Source: Jeotgalibacillus sp. ET6
GTDB lineage: Bacteria; Bacillota; Bacilli; Bacillales; Jeotgalibacillaceae
Reading direction: 5' to 3'
Length of the DNA stretch: 64,000 nt
Assembly: GCF_029667115.1 (NCBI RefSeq)
Contig: NZ_JARUIU010000003.1
Coordinates: 62,001 to 126,000, forward strand
Shown: piece by piece, positions 8,192 through 16,957 of the stretch
Position numbering within the stretch: position 1 is the first letter of the stretch
Layout of the letters: every line of letters starts with the position of its first letter
The notes under the pieces: generated by a model
Told to the model about the DNA's origin: nothing
Seen by the model: the letters and a program-made list of their open reading frames with translations, nothing else
Databases searched by the model: none
Program-made: the position numbers and the translations under genes

Positions 8192-8677
8192 TCAACCGGC
8201 TTCGATCGAATAAAGCGCTTGCTCTGCTCCAAACCTGGTTACTATCTTTTCAAGCTTCATACCTGATTTCTCCAGCAATTTGCAGGAGGATACATTGGCC
8301 GTTTGTGTTTCAGCTACAATTTTTTTCAGCTTTAATTCAGTAAAGGCATAGTTTATTGCGAACAAAACCGTCTCTTTGGCGAACCCTTTCCCCCACCACT
8401 CAGGCAAAAACTGATAGGAAAGTTCAAAATCATGTCCATCGTGGTGCGGATCGAGGGAGAGGGTCCCCATAAACCGGTCTGTACGTTTCTCTCTTACCAC
8501 CCAGCAGAAAATGGGTTTACGTAAAAGAACCATTTTGTTTATTTCTTCCTGAACGGAATCTGCCTCGCGCACTCCGCCAAGATATTTTCTCACTTCCTGA
8601 TTGCTGTACAATGCTTTTATTTCTTCAGCATCTGGTATACGAACCTCTATTAATCTGCATCTTCGTGTTTCAAACAC
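8192..8677 (-). CDS. RimJ/RimL-type GNAT acetyltransferase
   Basis: The 161-residue sequence follows the RimJ/RimL branch of GNATs, which acetylate protein N-termini or antibiotics. Visible pieces are RCRLIEVRIPDAEEI at the N-terminus, the ELSYQFLPEWWGKGFAKETV acetyl-CoA segment near residue 87 and NVSSCKLLEKSGMKLE near residue 130. The gene is followed on the plus-strand side by the Pro/Tyr-rich gene in convergent orientation. Specific substrate unknown. Confidence 0.85.
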   Translation of the reverse strand: MFETRRCRLIEVRIPDAEEIKALYSNQEVRKYLGGVREADSVQEEINKMVLLRKPIFCWVVREKRTDRFMGTLSLDPHHDGHDFELSYQFLPEWWGKGFAKETVLFAINYAFTELKLKKIVAETQTANVSSCKLLEKSGMKLEKIVTRFGAEQALYSIEAG

Positions 8678-8711
8678 TTACGCTCAACTCCCTGGAATTT
8701 AATGATCTACT

Positions 8712-9662
8712 TCATCGTTCATCAAACTTTTTTTTATTTTGAATGAAAGCAACAGCCTCTGCCACATCCTTCGCAAAATCCTCCGGAAGGGCATGACCCA
8801 TCCCTTTTTTAATCACAAGTTGGCAGGGAATGCCCTGTTCCTCAAGCTTTTTTTGCAACTCGACTGTTTGTTTTAAAAAAGGGTCCTTGTCCCCCGTGAT
8901 TAAGCAGCCTCTTAAACCCTCAATTTGTCCTTCAGGCAGCATGGAATGTTCAAGGTCTTCATCTCTAATTACCGGAATTACAGCGATAAACCCATCAACA
9001 TCAGGCAGACGCCCTTTTAAACACAGCTCCAGCGCCAGGGAGCCCCCTTGAGACGCACCCGCGACGATCCTGTTTTGCGCAGTGTACTTTTCCTGAAATT
9101 CTTTGTAAGCAGATGTGACTTCACGTGAAGCCCTTTCTTTATCATCCCAGCAGTAGGCATGCAGACCAAACACCTGAGAGGATTGGGGAAATCCAAAGAC
9201 GCACTCTGCCTCCGTCTTTTCATCCAGCTAAAATGAAGAAAAATCCTCCGCATTTCCCCCTCTCCAGTGGAGCGGAAAAATACTTGTATCCGCTTTCTGG
9301 CTGCCGAAAACAAAAAGCTTTGGTTTTGCATCCTGTGTGTGTTCTTCAAAGAGCTTTGTACACTGTGAAATGATTTCGGTAAATTCTTTTTTATCATGAA
9401 GGGGCAGTAAATCCTTATCATGTTTTAACATTTGGGGATGCCACCAGATCCCCGTTTGAAGTGCTTCCTGAAGGACTGATATGGCTGCATCATACTCATG
9501 CTGACTGGCGAAGGCACACGCTCTCCATAAGCAGATTTTTTCCATCCGCTCAGGAAAGTCCTGCCCTGTTTGAAGCAAAAGTCTATGAAATTCCTGCAGC
9601 TTTCCTTGTTTAAAATAGTCAAAAAGCTCCTGTCGACGGTCAGAAAATGTTTTCATCAGCAA
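8712..9662 (-). pseudogene. Alpha/beta hydrolase gene interrupted by one in-frame TAG
   Basis: Two open pieces lie in the same reading frame, 8712-9227 and 9231-9662, separated by a single TAG at 9228-9230. The upstream piece (144 codons from TTG at 9662, GGGAG ribosome site) has a helical N-terminal region and ends FPLHWRGGNAEDFSSF. The sequence right after the TAG continues LDEKTEAECVFGFPQSSQVFGLHAYC without frame change. It then gives the hydrolase core: nucleophile elbow AGASQGGS, acid ITGDKDPF and histidine GMGHALPEDF. The intact gene would be about 316 codons. The stop could be a recent nonsense mutation (from a Trp or Gln codon), a sequencing error, or rarely readthrough. The triad itself is intact. 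Confidence 0.82.
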
Positions 9663-9693
9663 TCTGCCACTCCCTCTTCTTTTCCTAAATCAT

Positions 9694-9733
9694 ACTAGTA
9701 AAGAAGAATTAAATGTTAAAATATTCTTACTAG
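9694..9733. promoter_or_regulatory. Imperfect inverted repeat upstream of the EamA gene
   Basis: ACTAGTAAAGAA (from 9694) and TTCTTACTAG (to 9733) are inverted copies about 18 bp apart in the space between divergent genes. They may be a regulator site; no regulator gene is adjacent. Confidence 0.3.
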
Positions 9734-9826
9734 ATTGATAGCATGTTCTTCAAGGCTGGTTTTCAGTTAAATTTTTTCGACTGAAAAATAAATCACTATG
9801 ATGACTAAAAAGCAAAGAGGGATAAG

Positions 9827-10711
9827 ATGAAGGGAAATTTTTCTGCCGTGCTCGTTTTACTTGCAGCTGTTTTATGGGGGACTACAGGGACTGCTCAGTC
9901 ATTCGCGCCCGAAGGCACTCACCCTGTGGTATTCGGCACCATCCGCCTTGCCATCGGCGGGGTGTTTTTATTGGTTTATGTACGATTGAAGGGAAAATGG
10001 ACGATACGAAATTGGCCGTTTAAAACGGTTTTTCTCGCCGCAGTATGCATGGCTTTTTATCAGCCTTTCTTTTTTTCGGCCGTGAGCATAACCGGGATCG
10101 CAATAGGGACTGTCATTGCAATTGGAAGCGCTCCTGTCATTGCAGGTTTGCTGGAATGGACGTTTTACAGGCGGACTCCTCAAAGAAGCTGGTGGGCCGC
10201 TACCGTCTTAGCCATTGGAGGCTGCGTTTTACTATTCGCCAATCCGGATTCTATTCAGGTGGATCCGTTAGGGATCGGACTTGCTCTTGGGGCAGGAGCC
10301 TCTTTTGCTGGATACACCATTGTAAGTAAGCAGCTGCTTCTATCTCATTCGCCAGATACCGTCGTGGCATTTGTATTTACTCTCAGTGCGCTGCTTTTAC
10401 TACCGCTTTTACTCGTGTATGACCTTAGCTGGATTACTCAGTTGAACGGTCTCGCATCCAGTATATACATCGGTATTTTTGCTACAGCAATTGCCTATTT
10501 GCTTTTTGCAGCCGGCTTAAGAAATATCCAAGCCTCCACCGCTGTTACATTGTCGCTTGCTGAACCACTGACAGCTGCTCTTCTTGGCGTTTTTCTTGTA
10601 GGAGAGTCACTTTCAATGCTTTCGTGGCTAGGCGTCGGTTTGCTCTTCAGTGCCATTTTGGTTTTAAGCCTGAAAACAACATCTTCGGCATCACCTGCAA
10701 ATACATACTAA
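9827..10711 (+). CDS. EamA/DMT superfamily transporter
   Basis: A 294-residue inner-membrane protein with about ten hydrophobic segments arranged as two EamA repeats (about 8-138 and 150-285). The first repeat starts AVLVLLAAVLWGTTGTAQ, the second LGAGASFAGYTIVSK, and near the end is ASTAVTLSLAEPLTAALLG, all typical of drug/metabolite exporters (YdcZ/RhaT-like). Relatives export amino acids or other metabolites. A GAGGGATAAG ribosome site precedes ATG. The gene stands alone; a dispersed-repeat hairpin ends it. Confidence 0.88.
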   Translation: MKGNFSAVLVLLAAVLWGTTGTAQSFAPEGTHPVVFGTIRLAIGGVFLLVYVRLKGKWTIRNWPFKTVFLAAVCMAFYQPFFFSAVSITGIAIGTVIAIGSAPVIAGLLEWTFYRRTPQRSWWAATVLAIGGCVLLFANPDSIQVDPLGIGLALGAGASFAGYTIVSKQLLLSHSPDTVVAFVFTLSALLLLPLLLVYDLSWITQLNGLASSIYIGIFATAIAYLLFAAGLRNIQASTAVTLSLAEPLTAALLGVFLVGESLSMLSWLGVGLLFSAILVLSLKTTSSASPANTY

Positions 10712-10775
10712 AACGTATAACTGGATCAGCTGTAAAAAAATTAGGTAAAAAAATTTCAAATTGAAGGTTGCGTAC

Positions 10776-10871
10776 CGAGCAACCGTCCCTGCGGAAAGCT
10801 TCGGCCTGAAGCACAGCGAACCGGTCAAAGATCTTGAGACACTTCTGTCCCAGTATCTTTGACCGGTTCAT
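10776..10871. repeat. Dispersed repeat, partial copy R6, with terminator hairpin
   Basis: The segment matches the hairpin half of the dispersed element: CCGTCCCTGCGGAAAGC, GCCTGAAGC, GAACCGGTC, then GAGACA...TGTCCC. Here the arms GAACCGGTCAAAGAT and ATCTTTGACCGGTTC form a very long hairpin between the convergent EamA and Gfo/Idh genes, probably terminating both. Confidence 0.75.
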
Positions 10872-10929
10872 TTCCCTGCTGGCCCATGATTCTGACCATG
10901 ACTTTATTAAGAAATCATTTGATTTTTAG

Positions 10930-11919
10930 TTATGTAGAGCTTTTGCTTGGCTTCAGGTTGGATTGACTGGCAAGTTCATTTACCCGGGTCAGCTGAATCA
11001 TATCTTCTCTCGTAATGGATGGCTGGATGCCGTGAAGAATTTCATTTACCCATTGCTGCATGGCGCTGGGCAGGTCAGCAGGCAAAGAAGGAGAGGAGAT
11101 CCATTCACCATTATTAACCAGGCTGCTTTTATACCGCACATCTTCATCCTGTATAAGATAGACCCCTTCTGTTCCATGCAGTTCAAGGGCAAAATAGCCG
11201 CCTGATATAAATCCTGTTTCAATCACACCGAGTGCTCCGCTTGCATACTCAGCCAGCACCACTGCCTGATCATCCACTTCGTCGTTGAAAAGATGACTAT
11301 ATCTGGCACTGACATTTTTCACTTCACCTGCAAGCCGGTTTGTCAGATAAATAGGATGTGCCCCTAAATCAATCAGCGCTCCTCCTCCTGTGCCCTCTTT
11401 CTTTAGAAAATGGTCCGGAAGCCAGCCGTTTGGACTGCCATCAAAAGGAACGGCTCCATTATGTGCTGTTCTGCAGCGAATCATCGTTAGTTTTCCGAGA
11501 AGCCCCTCATCCAGCACCTCCTGAGCGTGTAAATAATAACCTGCAGTGAGTCTGGGAAGAGAGAGCATGAGTGAAACATTCGCTTCATCAACAGCTTCAA
11601 AGATTCTCCTGCACTCCTCCACAGTGAGTCCGAGCACCTTCTCACTGAAAATATGCTTGCCATAAGAGGCAGCTTTCGTAATAATCCTTTCGTGATCACT
11701 CGTTGGTGTGTCCACAATGACAGCATGAATCGTTTGATCTGCTAAAAGCGCATCCAGATCCTTTTCAAAACGGACATTCAGTTCCTCTGCCCATTTTTCA
11801 CCGCGTGCCTGATCTTCATCCCATACAGCCTGTACCTTGATCATAGGGTTTTCCATCGCTTCTTTTGCGTAATCGTCTGCATGTACATGCCATCTGCTTA
11901 CTAGTGCTATGTTTAGCAT
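10930..11919 (-). CDS. Gfo/Idh/MocA family oxidoreductase
   Basis: The 329-residue protein is an NAD(P)-dependent dehydrogenase of the Gfo/Idh/MocA type, most often acting on sugars or inositols. The N-terminal Rossmann domain (1-120) has AVWDEDQARGEKWAEEL and VIVDTPTSDH; the EKVLGLTVEECR segment carries the usual catalytic-dyad Lys near residue 94 (E-K). The C-terminal domain contains GGGALIDLGAHPIYL with the conserved His near 190. The ribosome site is AGGAGG. It is not linked to sugar genes here, so its substrate is open. Confidence 0.87.
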   Translation of the reverse strand: MLNIALVSRWHVHADDYAKEAMENPMIKVQAVWDEDQARGEKWAEELNVRFEKDLDALLADQTIHAVIVDTPTSDHERIITKAASYGKHIFSEKVLGLTVEECRRIFEAVDEANVSLMLSLPRLTAGYYLHAQEVLDEGLLGKLTMIRCRTAHNGAVPFDGSPNGWLPDHFLKKEGTGGGALIDLGAHPIYLTNRLAGEVKNVSARYSHLFNDEVDDQAVVLAEYASGALGVIETGFISGGYFALELHGTEGVYLIQDEDVRYKSSLVNNGEWISSPSLPADLPSAMQQWVNEILHGIQPSITREDMIQLTRVNELASQSNLKPSKSST

Positions 11920-12007
11920 TTTACGTCCTCCTCTGATGTTTTTCTGTTTGTATTTGCAGTTTCCTATTCTATTATTCTTTCAAAACATAGAAAGATGACT
12001 CATGGAA

Positions 12008-12499
12008 TTATTGTATCTTCAACTTTCTCACCATTGTAACGGATGTCCCGCTTACTCCCTGCTTAACAAATCCTGCTTTTTCGTAGAGTTTCACAGCCGG
12101 TTCATTTTCGGGATCCACACTTAATGACAGTCCCCTATAGCCTTGCTTTTGGGCTGACAGGATCATGGTATCTAACAGAGCTCTGCCTGCCCCCTTTCCT
12201 CTGGCCTGCTTTATTACTGCCATTCCGATTTCAGGTATGCTTTCATCAACGAAGCCATACCCCGGATCCTCTTTTGAAAACACTCGGTGCCAGATGGCTC
12301 CAGCGGGCCTATTCTGCTCGTCCACTGCCAGAAGTACTGCGTCTCCCTGCCTTCCCCAGTTTTCAATATACTTTTTGATTCCCTCTTTTTCTAAAAGCTC
12401 ATCTACCGGGGGTTTGTTAGGGGAAATATAAATAGATTCATAGAGCATCTCTCTTAAAAAAGGAAACTCTTCTTTTTTCAAACTGCGAACGGTATACAT
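12008..12499 (-). CDS. GNAT family N-acetyltransferase
   Basis: A 163-residue GNAT with YTVRSLKKEEFPFLREML at the N-terminus, the acetyl-CoA segment EIGMAVIKQARGKGAGRALLD near residue 90 and motif B DPENEPAVKLYEKAGF near 130. It lies 29 bp downstream of the PPOX gene on the same strand and may be the last gene of the 15034-12008 run, although an AAGGTGAGC ribosome site gives it independent translation. Substrate unknown. Confidence 0.87.
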   Translation of the reverse strand: MYTVRSLKKEEFPFLREMLYESIYISPNKPPVDELLEKEGIKKYIENWGRQGDAVLLAVDEQNRPAGAIWHRVFSKEDPGYGFVDESIPEIGMAVIKQARGKGAGRALLDTMILSAQKQGYRGLSLSVDPENEPAVKLYEKAGFVKQGVSGTSVTMVRKLKIQ

Positions 12500-12528
12500 G
12501 GATGCTCACCTTTCATACGATGCGCCTT

Positions 12529-13173
12529 TTAATAAAGCCGGTTTAAATAGCCATCTTCTAACCTTTGTTTCATTTGTTCCGTTGTGTGATCCTCTATCTT
12601 TGCGTGCTCGATTATCATTTTCGCAGCCGATGGAAGCTCCTGCCCGGCTGGCCAGCTATCCGGATCCCATAGCCCAGAGCGCCTGAACGCCTTTGCACAA
12701 TGAATAAAGCATTCTTCCACTTCCACAGCAATCGCCAGGAGCGGCTCTTTTCCTTTGAAAGCCAATTGGGAAAGGATTTCTTCATCCTGAATGAGCTGGG
12801 CTTTCCCGTTAACCCGAAGCGTTTCTCCCAGACCCGGAATAAAAAAGAGGAGGCCGATACCTGGATTGATCAGGAGATTTCTCATAGAATCAACCCGTTT
12901 ATTTCCCGGCCGTTCTGGAATGATGAGCGTTTTTTCATTTAAAACATGCACAAATCCAGGGAAATCCCCCCGTGGAGAAGCGTCACATCTCCCTTTTTCA
13001 TCCGATGTGGACATGACTAAAAAGGGAGACTTTGAAATAAAGGTACGGCAATGCCGGTCAATAGCTGGTATCACCTTGTTTTTAGCGAGCTTGCCTGGTT
13101 CGCCTATAATGGCTTCAAGCTGCCGGATGGTGGTGACTTTTTTATCAAATGACAAATCTTGATCTTTATTCAT
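12529..13173 (-). CDS. Pyridoxamine 5'-phosphate oxidase-family FMN protein (MSMEG_1061/DR2398 type)
   Basis: The 215-residue product belongs to the split-barrel flavin-binding PPOX class. Family features include the LAKNKVIPAIDRHCRTFI segment, SPFLVMSTSDEKGRCDASPRGD around residues 50-75, the IPERPGNKRVDSMRNL block and IHCAKAFRRSGLWDP near 185. Members are uncharacterised FMN or F420-type oxidoreductases. An ATG at 13173 has an AGGAAGTG ribosome site; a GTG at 13185 is the alternative. It starts within 16 bp of the MOSC stop, so the two are likely one operon. Confidence 0.82.
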   Translation of the reverse strand: MNKDQDLSFDKKVTTIRQLEAIIGEPGKLAKNKVIPAIDRHCRTFISKSPFLVMSTSDEKGRCDASPRGDFPGFVHVLNEKTLIIPERPGNKRVDSMRNLLINPGIGLLFFIPGLGETLRVNGKAQLIQDEEILSQLAFKGKEPLLAIAVEVEECFIHCAKAFRRSGLWDPDSWPAGQELPSAAKMIIEHAKIEDHTTEQMKQRLEDGYLNRLY

Positions 13174-13188
13174 AGACTGTTTCACTTC

Positions 13189-13914
13189 CTATTCTTTCAG
13201 GCGGATTTCATCACCCATGCGGATTTCGCCGCTTTGAATCACGGATGCATAAACCCCAAACTGGTTATTTCTTTCTTTTGCTACGGCAGCTAATAAGGAG
13301 GGATCTTTTTCAGCGCTATCAGGATGAACCGTGATGATCATACATCTCGTACAGGTCGACGTTACGTGGATCTCCACCTGTTTGCCTATCACAAGCGTTT
13401 TTCCCAGCCAATTTTCTTCACTGTATGGCTGGTCCTGCAGCAACTCAATCACGAGGTTGGGACGAAACCTTCTGCCGTCCACATTCCCTCCCCTGACCTT
13501 TGAAAGCTCATTCAGCGATGAGCTCGTGATCATAAGCAAGTGTGCTTCTTCAATCGCTCCTAATGGAACATGGCCGGGAGAATAGCGTACAAGACTCAGC
13601 GGACGGCCGGATAAAGCTTCAAGATCCTTCTGAATTACAGGGTCTCCCCATTGCTTTATTTCACCATCCGGCTGAGTAATAGTAAGCGGAGGAAAAGCAT
13701 CTAAGGATTCTGCACCTGAAAATGCTGCTTTATATTGAGCCATTTGCCGGCATTGAGTAATGGTCAAAAACTTATCTTCTCTTGATTCATCTTTAAATGC
13801 GTGGCTTCGATCTCCATATAAACCATAATCCATGACTTGAGTTTTGTTCACACTTTCTCCCTGAAATGATTTTACCGGATAGCGGGTAATTTCCTTCACG
13901 TGTCCAATTAACAA
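13189..13914 (-). CDS. MOSC domain protein with N-terminal beta-barrel
   Basis: The roughly 241-residue protein combines a MOSC N-terminal barrel (VKEITRYPVKSFQGE; 1-100) and a MOSC domain (about 105-235) containing RRFRPNLVIE and STCTRCMI. The Cys in that last motif is the predicted molybdenum-cofactor ligand. Relatives include MOSC proteins and mARC/YcbX enzymes that reduce N-hydroxylated bases. This ties to the moaC/moeB genes at the window start. TTG at 13914 has GGAGAGG 9 nt upstream; a GTG at 13923 is too close to it. It precedes the PPOX gene directly. Confidence 0.83.
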   Translation of the reverse strand: MLIGHVKEITRYPVKSFQGESVNKTQVMDYGLYGDRSHAFKDESREDKFLTITQCRQMAQYKAAFSGAESLDAFPPLTITQPDGEIKQWGDPVIQKDLEALSGRPLSLVRYSPGHVPLGAIEEAHLLMITSSSLNELSKVRGGNVDGRRFRPNLVIELLQDQPYSEENWLGKTLVIGKQVEIHVTSTCTRCMIITVHPDSAEKDPSLLAAVAKERNNQFGVYASVIQSGEIRMGDEIRLKE

Positions 13915-13970
13915 AGCAACCACCCTCTCCTGAACTGCGATGATATTTCATAATATGTGACGGAGGCTGG

Positions 13971-14645
13971 TTAGTAACCATTTATATTTTTGATTAAAAT
14001 ATCCCCGGAACTGTCAAGCTCTACTCTTTTCATTTGATTGACCTCTATGGCTACCGGGTGAATCTCTGCCTGATGTGTGGAGAAATACCATGTGCGTTCA
14101 GGCGGCCCGAGTAAAATAAATGCTTCTCCTTCTCCTACAAAATTCAGCTCCTGCGGATGAATCGTTTTCTCTTCTCCTAGAATCCCTTCTTTTTTTAACT
14201 CTTCCGCTGCCTTTAAGACCTGATGCGTTGTGAGGTTGATTTCGCTGATATTCAGAAGCTGGTCTGCCGAAAAAGAGTTTACAGTCTCACTTTTGTTCCC
14301 GCTGCGGCCAATAAACTCGATAATGTTTCCGCATGGATCTTCAAAATAAAAAGAATCAGCATCAAACGCTCTGAAATATACTTCGTCTTCTCCATTTTCC
14401 TTATTCAGCTCCACCTTTGAACGAATCCACTCCTTCGCAGGGTGAAAATAACGAGCAGGAATATTAAAAGCAAAATGATAAAAAGGATTTCCACTTTTCT
14501 GTATGAACATTAGCTCGCTCGTTCCCGCCCTCACAGAAAATCTTTCCCTATCCTGCTCTATTACGGAAAATCCAAGTGTTTCTAAATAGAACGCTTTCAA
14601 TTTCTTCAGATCACCCGTATAGATTTCCACTTTCGAGATTTCCAC
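13971..14645 (-). CDS. VOC family (glyoxalase/dioxygenase-fold) protein, two-module
   Basis: The 224-residue sequence holds a clear N-terminal VOC module: VEIYTGDLKKLKAFYLETLGF and FYFEDPCGNIIEFIGR, with the Glu in a metal position near residue 107. A second, more degenerate module (about 128-224) starts at LNISEINLTTHQVLKAAEEL. Such proteins are metal-dependent lyases, dioxygenases or antibiotic-binding proteins; the activity cannot be told. The GTG start has GGAGG 9 nt upstream. It follows the smaller VOC gene by 32 bp on the same strand. Confidence 0.8.
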   Translation of the reverse strand: MEISKVEIYTGDLKKLKAFYLETLGFSVIEQDRERFSVRAGTSELMFIQKSGNPFYHFAFNIPARYFHPAKEWIRSKVELNKENGEDEVYFRAFDADSFYFEDPCGNIIEFIGRSGNKSETVNSFSADQLLNISEINLTTHQVLKAAEELKKEGILGEEKTIHPQELNFVGEGEAFILLGPPERTWYFSTHQAEIHPVAIEVNQMKRVELDSSGDILIKNINGY

Positions 14646-14677
14646 GCTTTTTTTCCTCCCGTCTTTTTAGTGTTCCG

Positions 14678-15034
14678 TTATTTCTTTTGTTCAATTAAAC
14701 CGATGCCCAGCCCTTCAGGATCTGTAAAATATGCGAGCCAAAAATCATCAAATTCCATTTTTTCTGTCATATCGCGTGCTCCCCGGCGTTTTGCTTCTTT
14801 TAGTGTAAAATCAATAGAGTCTACTTGAATTTGTATTCTTGTGCCATGGGGATATTCCTCCGGACCCTTCGCGATTCCTCCACCAATCCCCCTGTCGTCC
14901 TTATTGCCTGTATGCACTGGCGTGTAGTCCCAATAACTGCTTTCCATCTGCCAGCCAAAGACAGTTGAATAAAAGTCCTTTAATTTCTCAGGCTGCTGAC
15001 TGTTTAATTCAAAACCGACCACTTTCCCTGACAT
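14678..15034 (-). CDS. VOC family protein, short
   Basis: A 118-residue single VOC module: VVGFELNSQQPEKLKDFYSTVFGWQ at the N-terminus and FDDFWLAYFTDPEGLGIGLIEQKK at the end, typical of glyoxalase-like proteins acting as dimers. The ATG at 15034 is preceded by GGGGG at 9 nt; an ATG at 15043 overlaps that ribosome site. It is the first gene of the minus-strand run through the second VOC, MOSC, PPOX and GNAT genes. Confidence 0.85.
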   Translation of the reverse strand: MSGKVVGFELNSQQPEKLKDFYSTVFGWQMESSYWDYTPVHTGNKDDRGIGGGIAKGPEEYPHGTRIQIQVDSIDFTLKEAKRRGARDMTEKMEFDDFWLAYFTDPEGLGIGLIEQKK

Positions 15035-15239
15035 GCCCAACATCCCCCTTTTTTCAGCTGAACTATTCTATATGATTCATCATAACAATAATTCCCTCCT
15101 TCTTTCCTGTTCAATTCTAAATTTTCACAAAGTTAAAGTAAAAACTATCCTTTTTTGTGCTCTTAAAAAAATCCGTCCTGCATGTACGCAAAACGGATAT
15201 CCATTAAAGGGAAGTGTTCTTTTTAATTGCAAATTAACA

Positions 15240-15281
15240 GGAGCTGCCGGGAAACCATTGCAAATCTTTTCCGGCAGCTCC
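15240..15281 (-). terminator. Hairpin downstream of the Cys-rich gene
   Basis: GGAGCTGCCGGGAAA and TTTTCCGGCAGCTCC form a stem of about 14 bp just after the csp-like stop. No clear T run follows on the minus strand, so termination is uncertain. Confidence 0.5.
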
Positions 15282-15294
15282 CAGTCTGTGATTT

Positions 15295-15633
15295 TTATGC
15301 TGCTTTCCTGCAGGCTTCTGCGCATCTGAAGCAGGCTTCAGCACATTGACGGCAATGATCGTGGTGATCTGCATGCTTTTGGCATTCGTTTCCGCAGGCT
15401 TCACAAATTTCTGAGCATAAAGCGGCAAGCTGAGCGGTAAACGGAGAATTTCTGGAAATTGCCTGTTCCATAAAGGCACATATGTCAGCACACTCTCTGT
15501 CCAACCGGATGCATTCACTCACCATCTTCACATCATCTTCATTTAAACACGCATCAAAACAATAGTTGCAGGCTGCTGCACAGTCGTGTACGGCTTGAAG
15601 TAATTCACTAAGTTGTTCATGTCCCATTTTCAT
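15295..15633 (-). CDS. csp3: Four-helix-bundle copper-storage protein (Csp3/YhjQ type)
   Basis: The 112-residue product has about 16 cysteines in helical CxxC/CxxxC spacing (CAAACNYCFDAC, ECIRLDRECADIC, CSEICEACGNEC, HCRQCAEACFRCAEAC) and a His-rich turn (KHADHHDH). Csp proteins hold many Cu(I) ions inside a four-helix bundle. No twin-arginine or other signal peptide is visible, so this is the cytosolic Csp3-like form. A GGAGG-containing leader precedes ATG. No copper regulator or ATPase lies next to it. Confidence 0.88.
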   Translation of the reverse strand: MKMGHEQLSELLQAVHDCAAACNYCFDACLNEDDVKMVSECIRLDRECADICAFMEQAISRNSPFTAQLAALCSEICEACGNECQKHADHHDHCRQCAEACFRCAEACRKAA

Positions 15634-15770
15634 TTCCTCCTATCAATTAGTAGTTCTATTACTTTTCATTTCCTTTCTGATTACAACTAAACATTTCAAG
15701 TCCATTCATTTCACATTCAATAATACTTATATTTATAATCTTCTGAATTAATGTACTTTTGTAGTTCATA

Positions 15771-15797
15771 TTAACTATTTAATCTCTCCGCCGATGA
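15771..15797 (+). promoter_or_regulatory. Predicted sigma-D (motility) promoter of the ATP-grasp/chemoreceptor operon
   Basis: TTAA at 15771-15774 and GCCGATGA at 15790-15797 are 15 bp apart, close to the Bacillus sigma-D consensus TAAA-N15-GCCGATAT (3/4 and 6/8 matches). The expected transcript start falls before the GGAGG site of the ATP-grasp gene. A sigma-D promoter suits a chemoreceptor operon. Confidence 0.5.
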
Positions 15798-15829
15798 AAT
15801 AAGTACTACGATTCGGAGGTGCTGAATTT

Positions 15830-16957
15830 TTGCTCATTTTAGATAGACAGATTGTTTCTCCTTTATTAATCCAAACAGCAATCAACCATAGTATTCCAAT
15901 CTACTACAGCGGTGATACGCGGAAACTCGCACTTCCTTCCAATGGAAAAGTGCTCACTAACTCAGAAAGCTGTCTTTCCATTTTGGAAAAACAGCATCCA
16001 GGGCACTCTTTTACGCTCACATCCAAGCTAATGAAAAACAAAGCAGCTTTTCGGGAGTTCGCATCAGCCGTTAATCCCGGCTACTATTTTGCTTTACTGA
16101 CGATGGAAGAGCTTCTTGCGAAGGATAAAAGCAACATCCCTTATCCGGTTGTGATCAAACCAAATAAGGGCTATTCAAGCGTAGGTGTATACATTGTTCA
16201 CCGTGAGTCAGAATGGGGTGCTGCAGTAAAGGGATTGTATGCAGATTTGCTGCTGTCAAAAAGCATGTATTCCAATTCAGTGCTGGACGGGGAAGAAATT
16301 ATCGTTGAACAGTGGATCGACGGAGATGAATACGCAGTAGATTGCTATATTAATCACGACGGCAAGCCGGTCATTCTCAATATTTTAAAGCGTATGTTCG
16401 CAGACGAGCATGACACTTCAGACCGGATTTATTATACTTCCGCTCCTATTATGCGAGAAATGAAGCAGGCGATTACAGACTATTTAACAGAGTTAAATAA
16501 GCAGTTAAATATCGTAAACTATCCTTTTCATTTAGAAGTAAGGAACAGTAAAAATGGAATTGTTCCGATCGAATTAAATCCATTGCGTTTTGCAGGAGCA
16601 GGAACGACCGATGTTAGTGATCACGCATTTGGAATTAAGGGTGCTGAGTACTATTTTGAAGATATGGAACCGCAATGGTCAGAAATTTTAACCGGGAAAG
16701 ATGACGCTGTATATGGATTTTTCTGTGCCGAGCTGCCATCAGACATCAGCAAATCGCTCGTGCATTCAATCAATCACGAAGGGCTCAAAAAAGAGTTTTC
16801 ACATATTCTCGAATACCGTGAAATCACCGCATCAGATGATCGGACATTTGCGGTTATATTCTTTAAATCCATGGATATGAACGAAATTCATCACTTGCTC
16901 TCTCTTGATTTGTCTCAATATATACAATTACTGCCGTCTAAGGAGCCTGTCATATGA
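15830..16957 (+). CDS. ATP-grasp domain protein coupled to a chemoreceptor gene
   Basis: The 375-residue protein has an N-terminal alpha/beta (pre-ATP-grasp) part with [14 protein letters not shown]. The ATP-grasp core follows: lysine strand and glycine loop [20 protein letters not shown] near residue 105, adenine-hinge region [16 protein letters not shown] near 165, and Mg-binding [19 protein letters not shown] near 235. ATP-grasp enzymes ligate a carboxylate to an amine or thiol through an acyl-phosphate; the substrates here are unknown. It begins at TTG with GGAGG 10 nt before it and ends in an ATGA overlap with the chemoreceptor gene, showing translational coupling. Confidence 0.8.
   Translation: MLILDRQIVSPLLIQTAINHSIPIYYSGDTRKLALPSNGKVLTNSESCLSILEKQHPGHSFTLTSKLMKNKAAFREFASAVNPGYYFALLTMEELLAKDKSNIPYPVVIKPNKGYSSVGVYIVHRESEWGAAVKGLYADLLLSKSMYSNSVLDGEEIIVEQWIDGDEYAVDCYINHDGKPVILNILKRMFADEHDTSDRIYYTSAPIMREMKQAITDYLTELNKQLNIVNYPFHLEVRNSKNGIVPIELNPLRFAGAGTTDVSDHAFGIKGAEYYFEDMEPQWSEILTGKDDAVYGFFCAELPSDISKSLVHSINHEGLKKEFSHILEYREITASDDRTFAVIFFKSMDMNEIHHLLSLDLSQYIQLLPSKEPVI

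Noticed and set aside
9017..9421. Minus-strand overlapping frame of 134 codons across the broken hydrolase gene
   Set aside because: Wrong frame relative to the clear hydrolase homology; explained as a shadow. A frameshift was also considered, but both hydrolase pieces share one frame, so the lesion is a stop codon.
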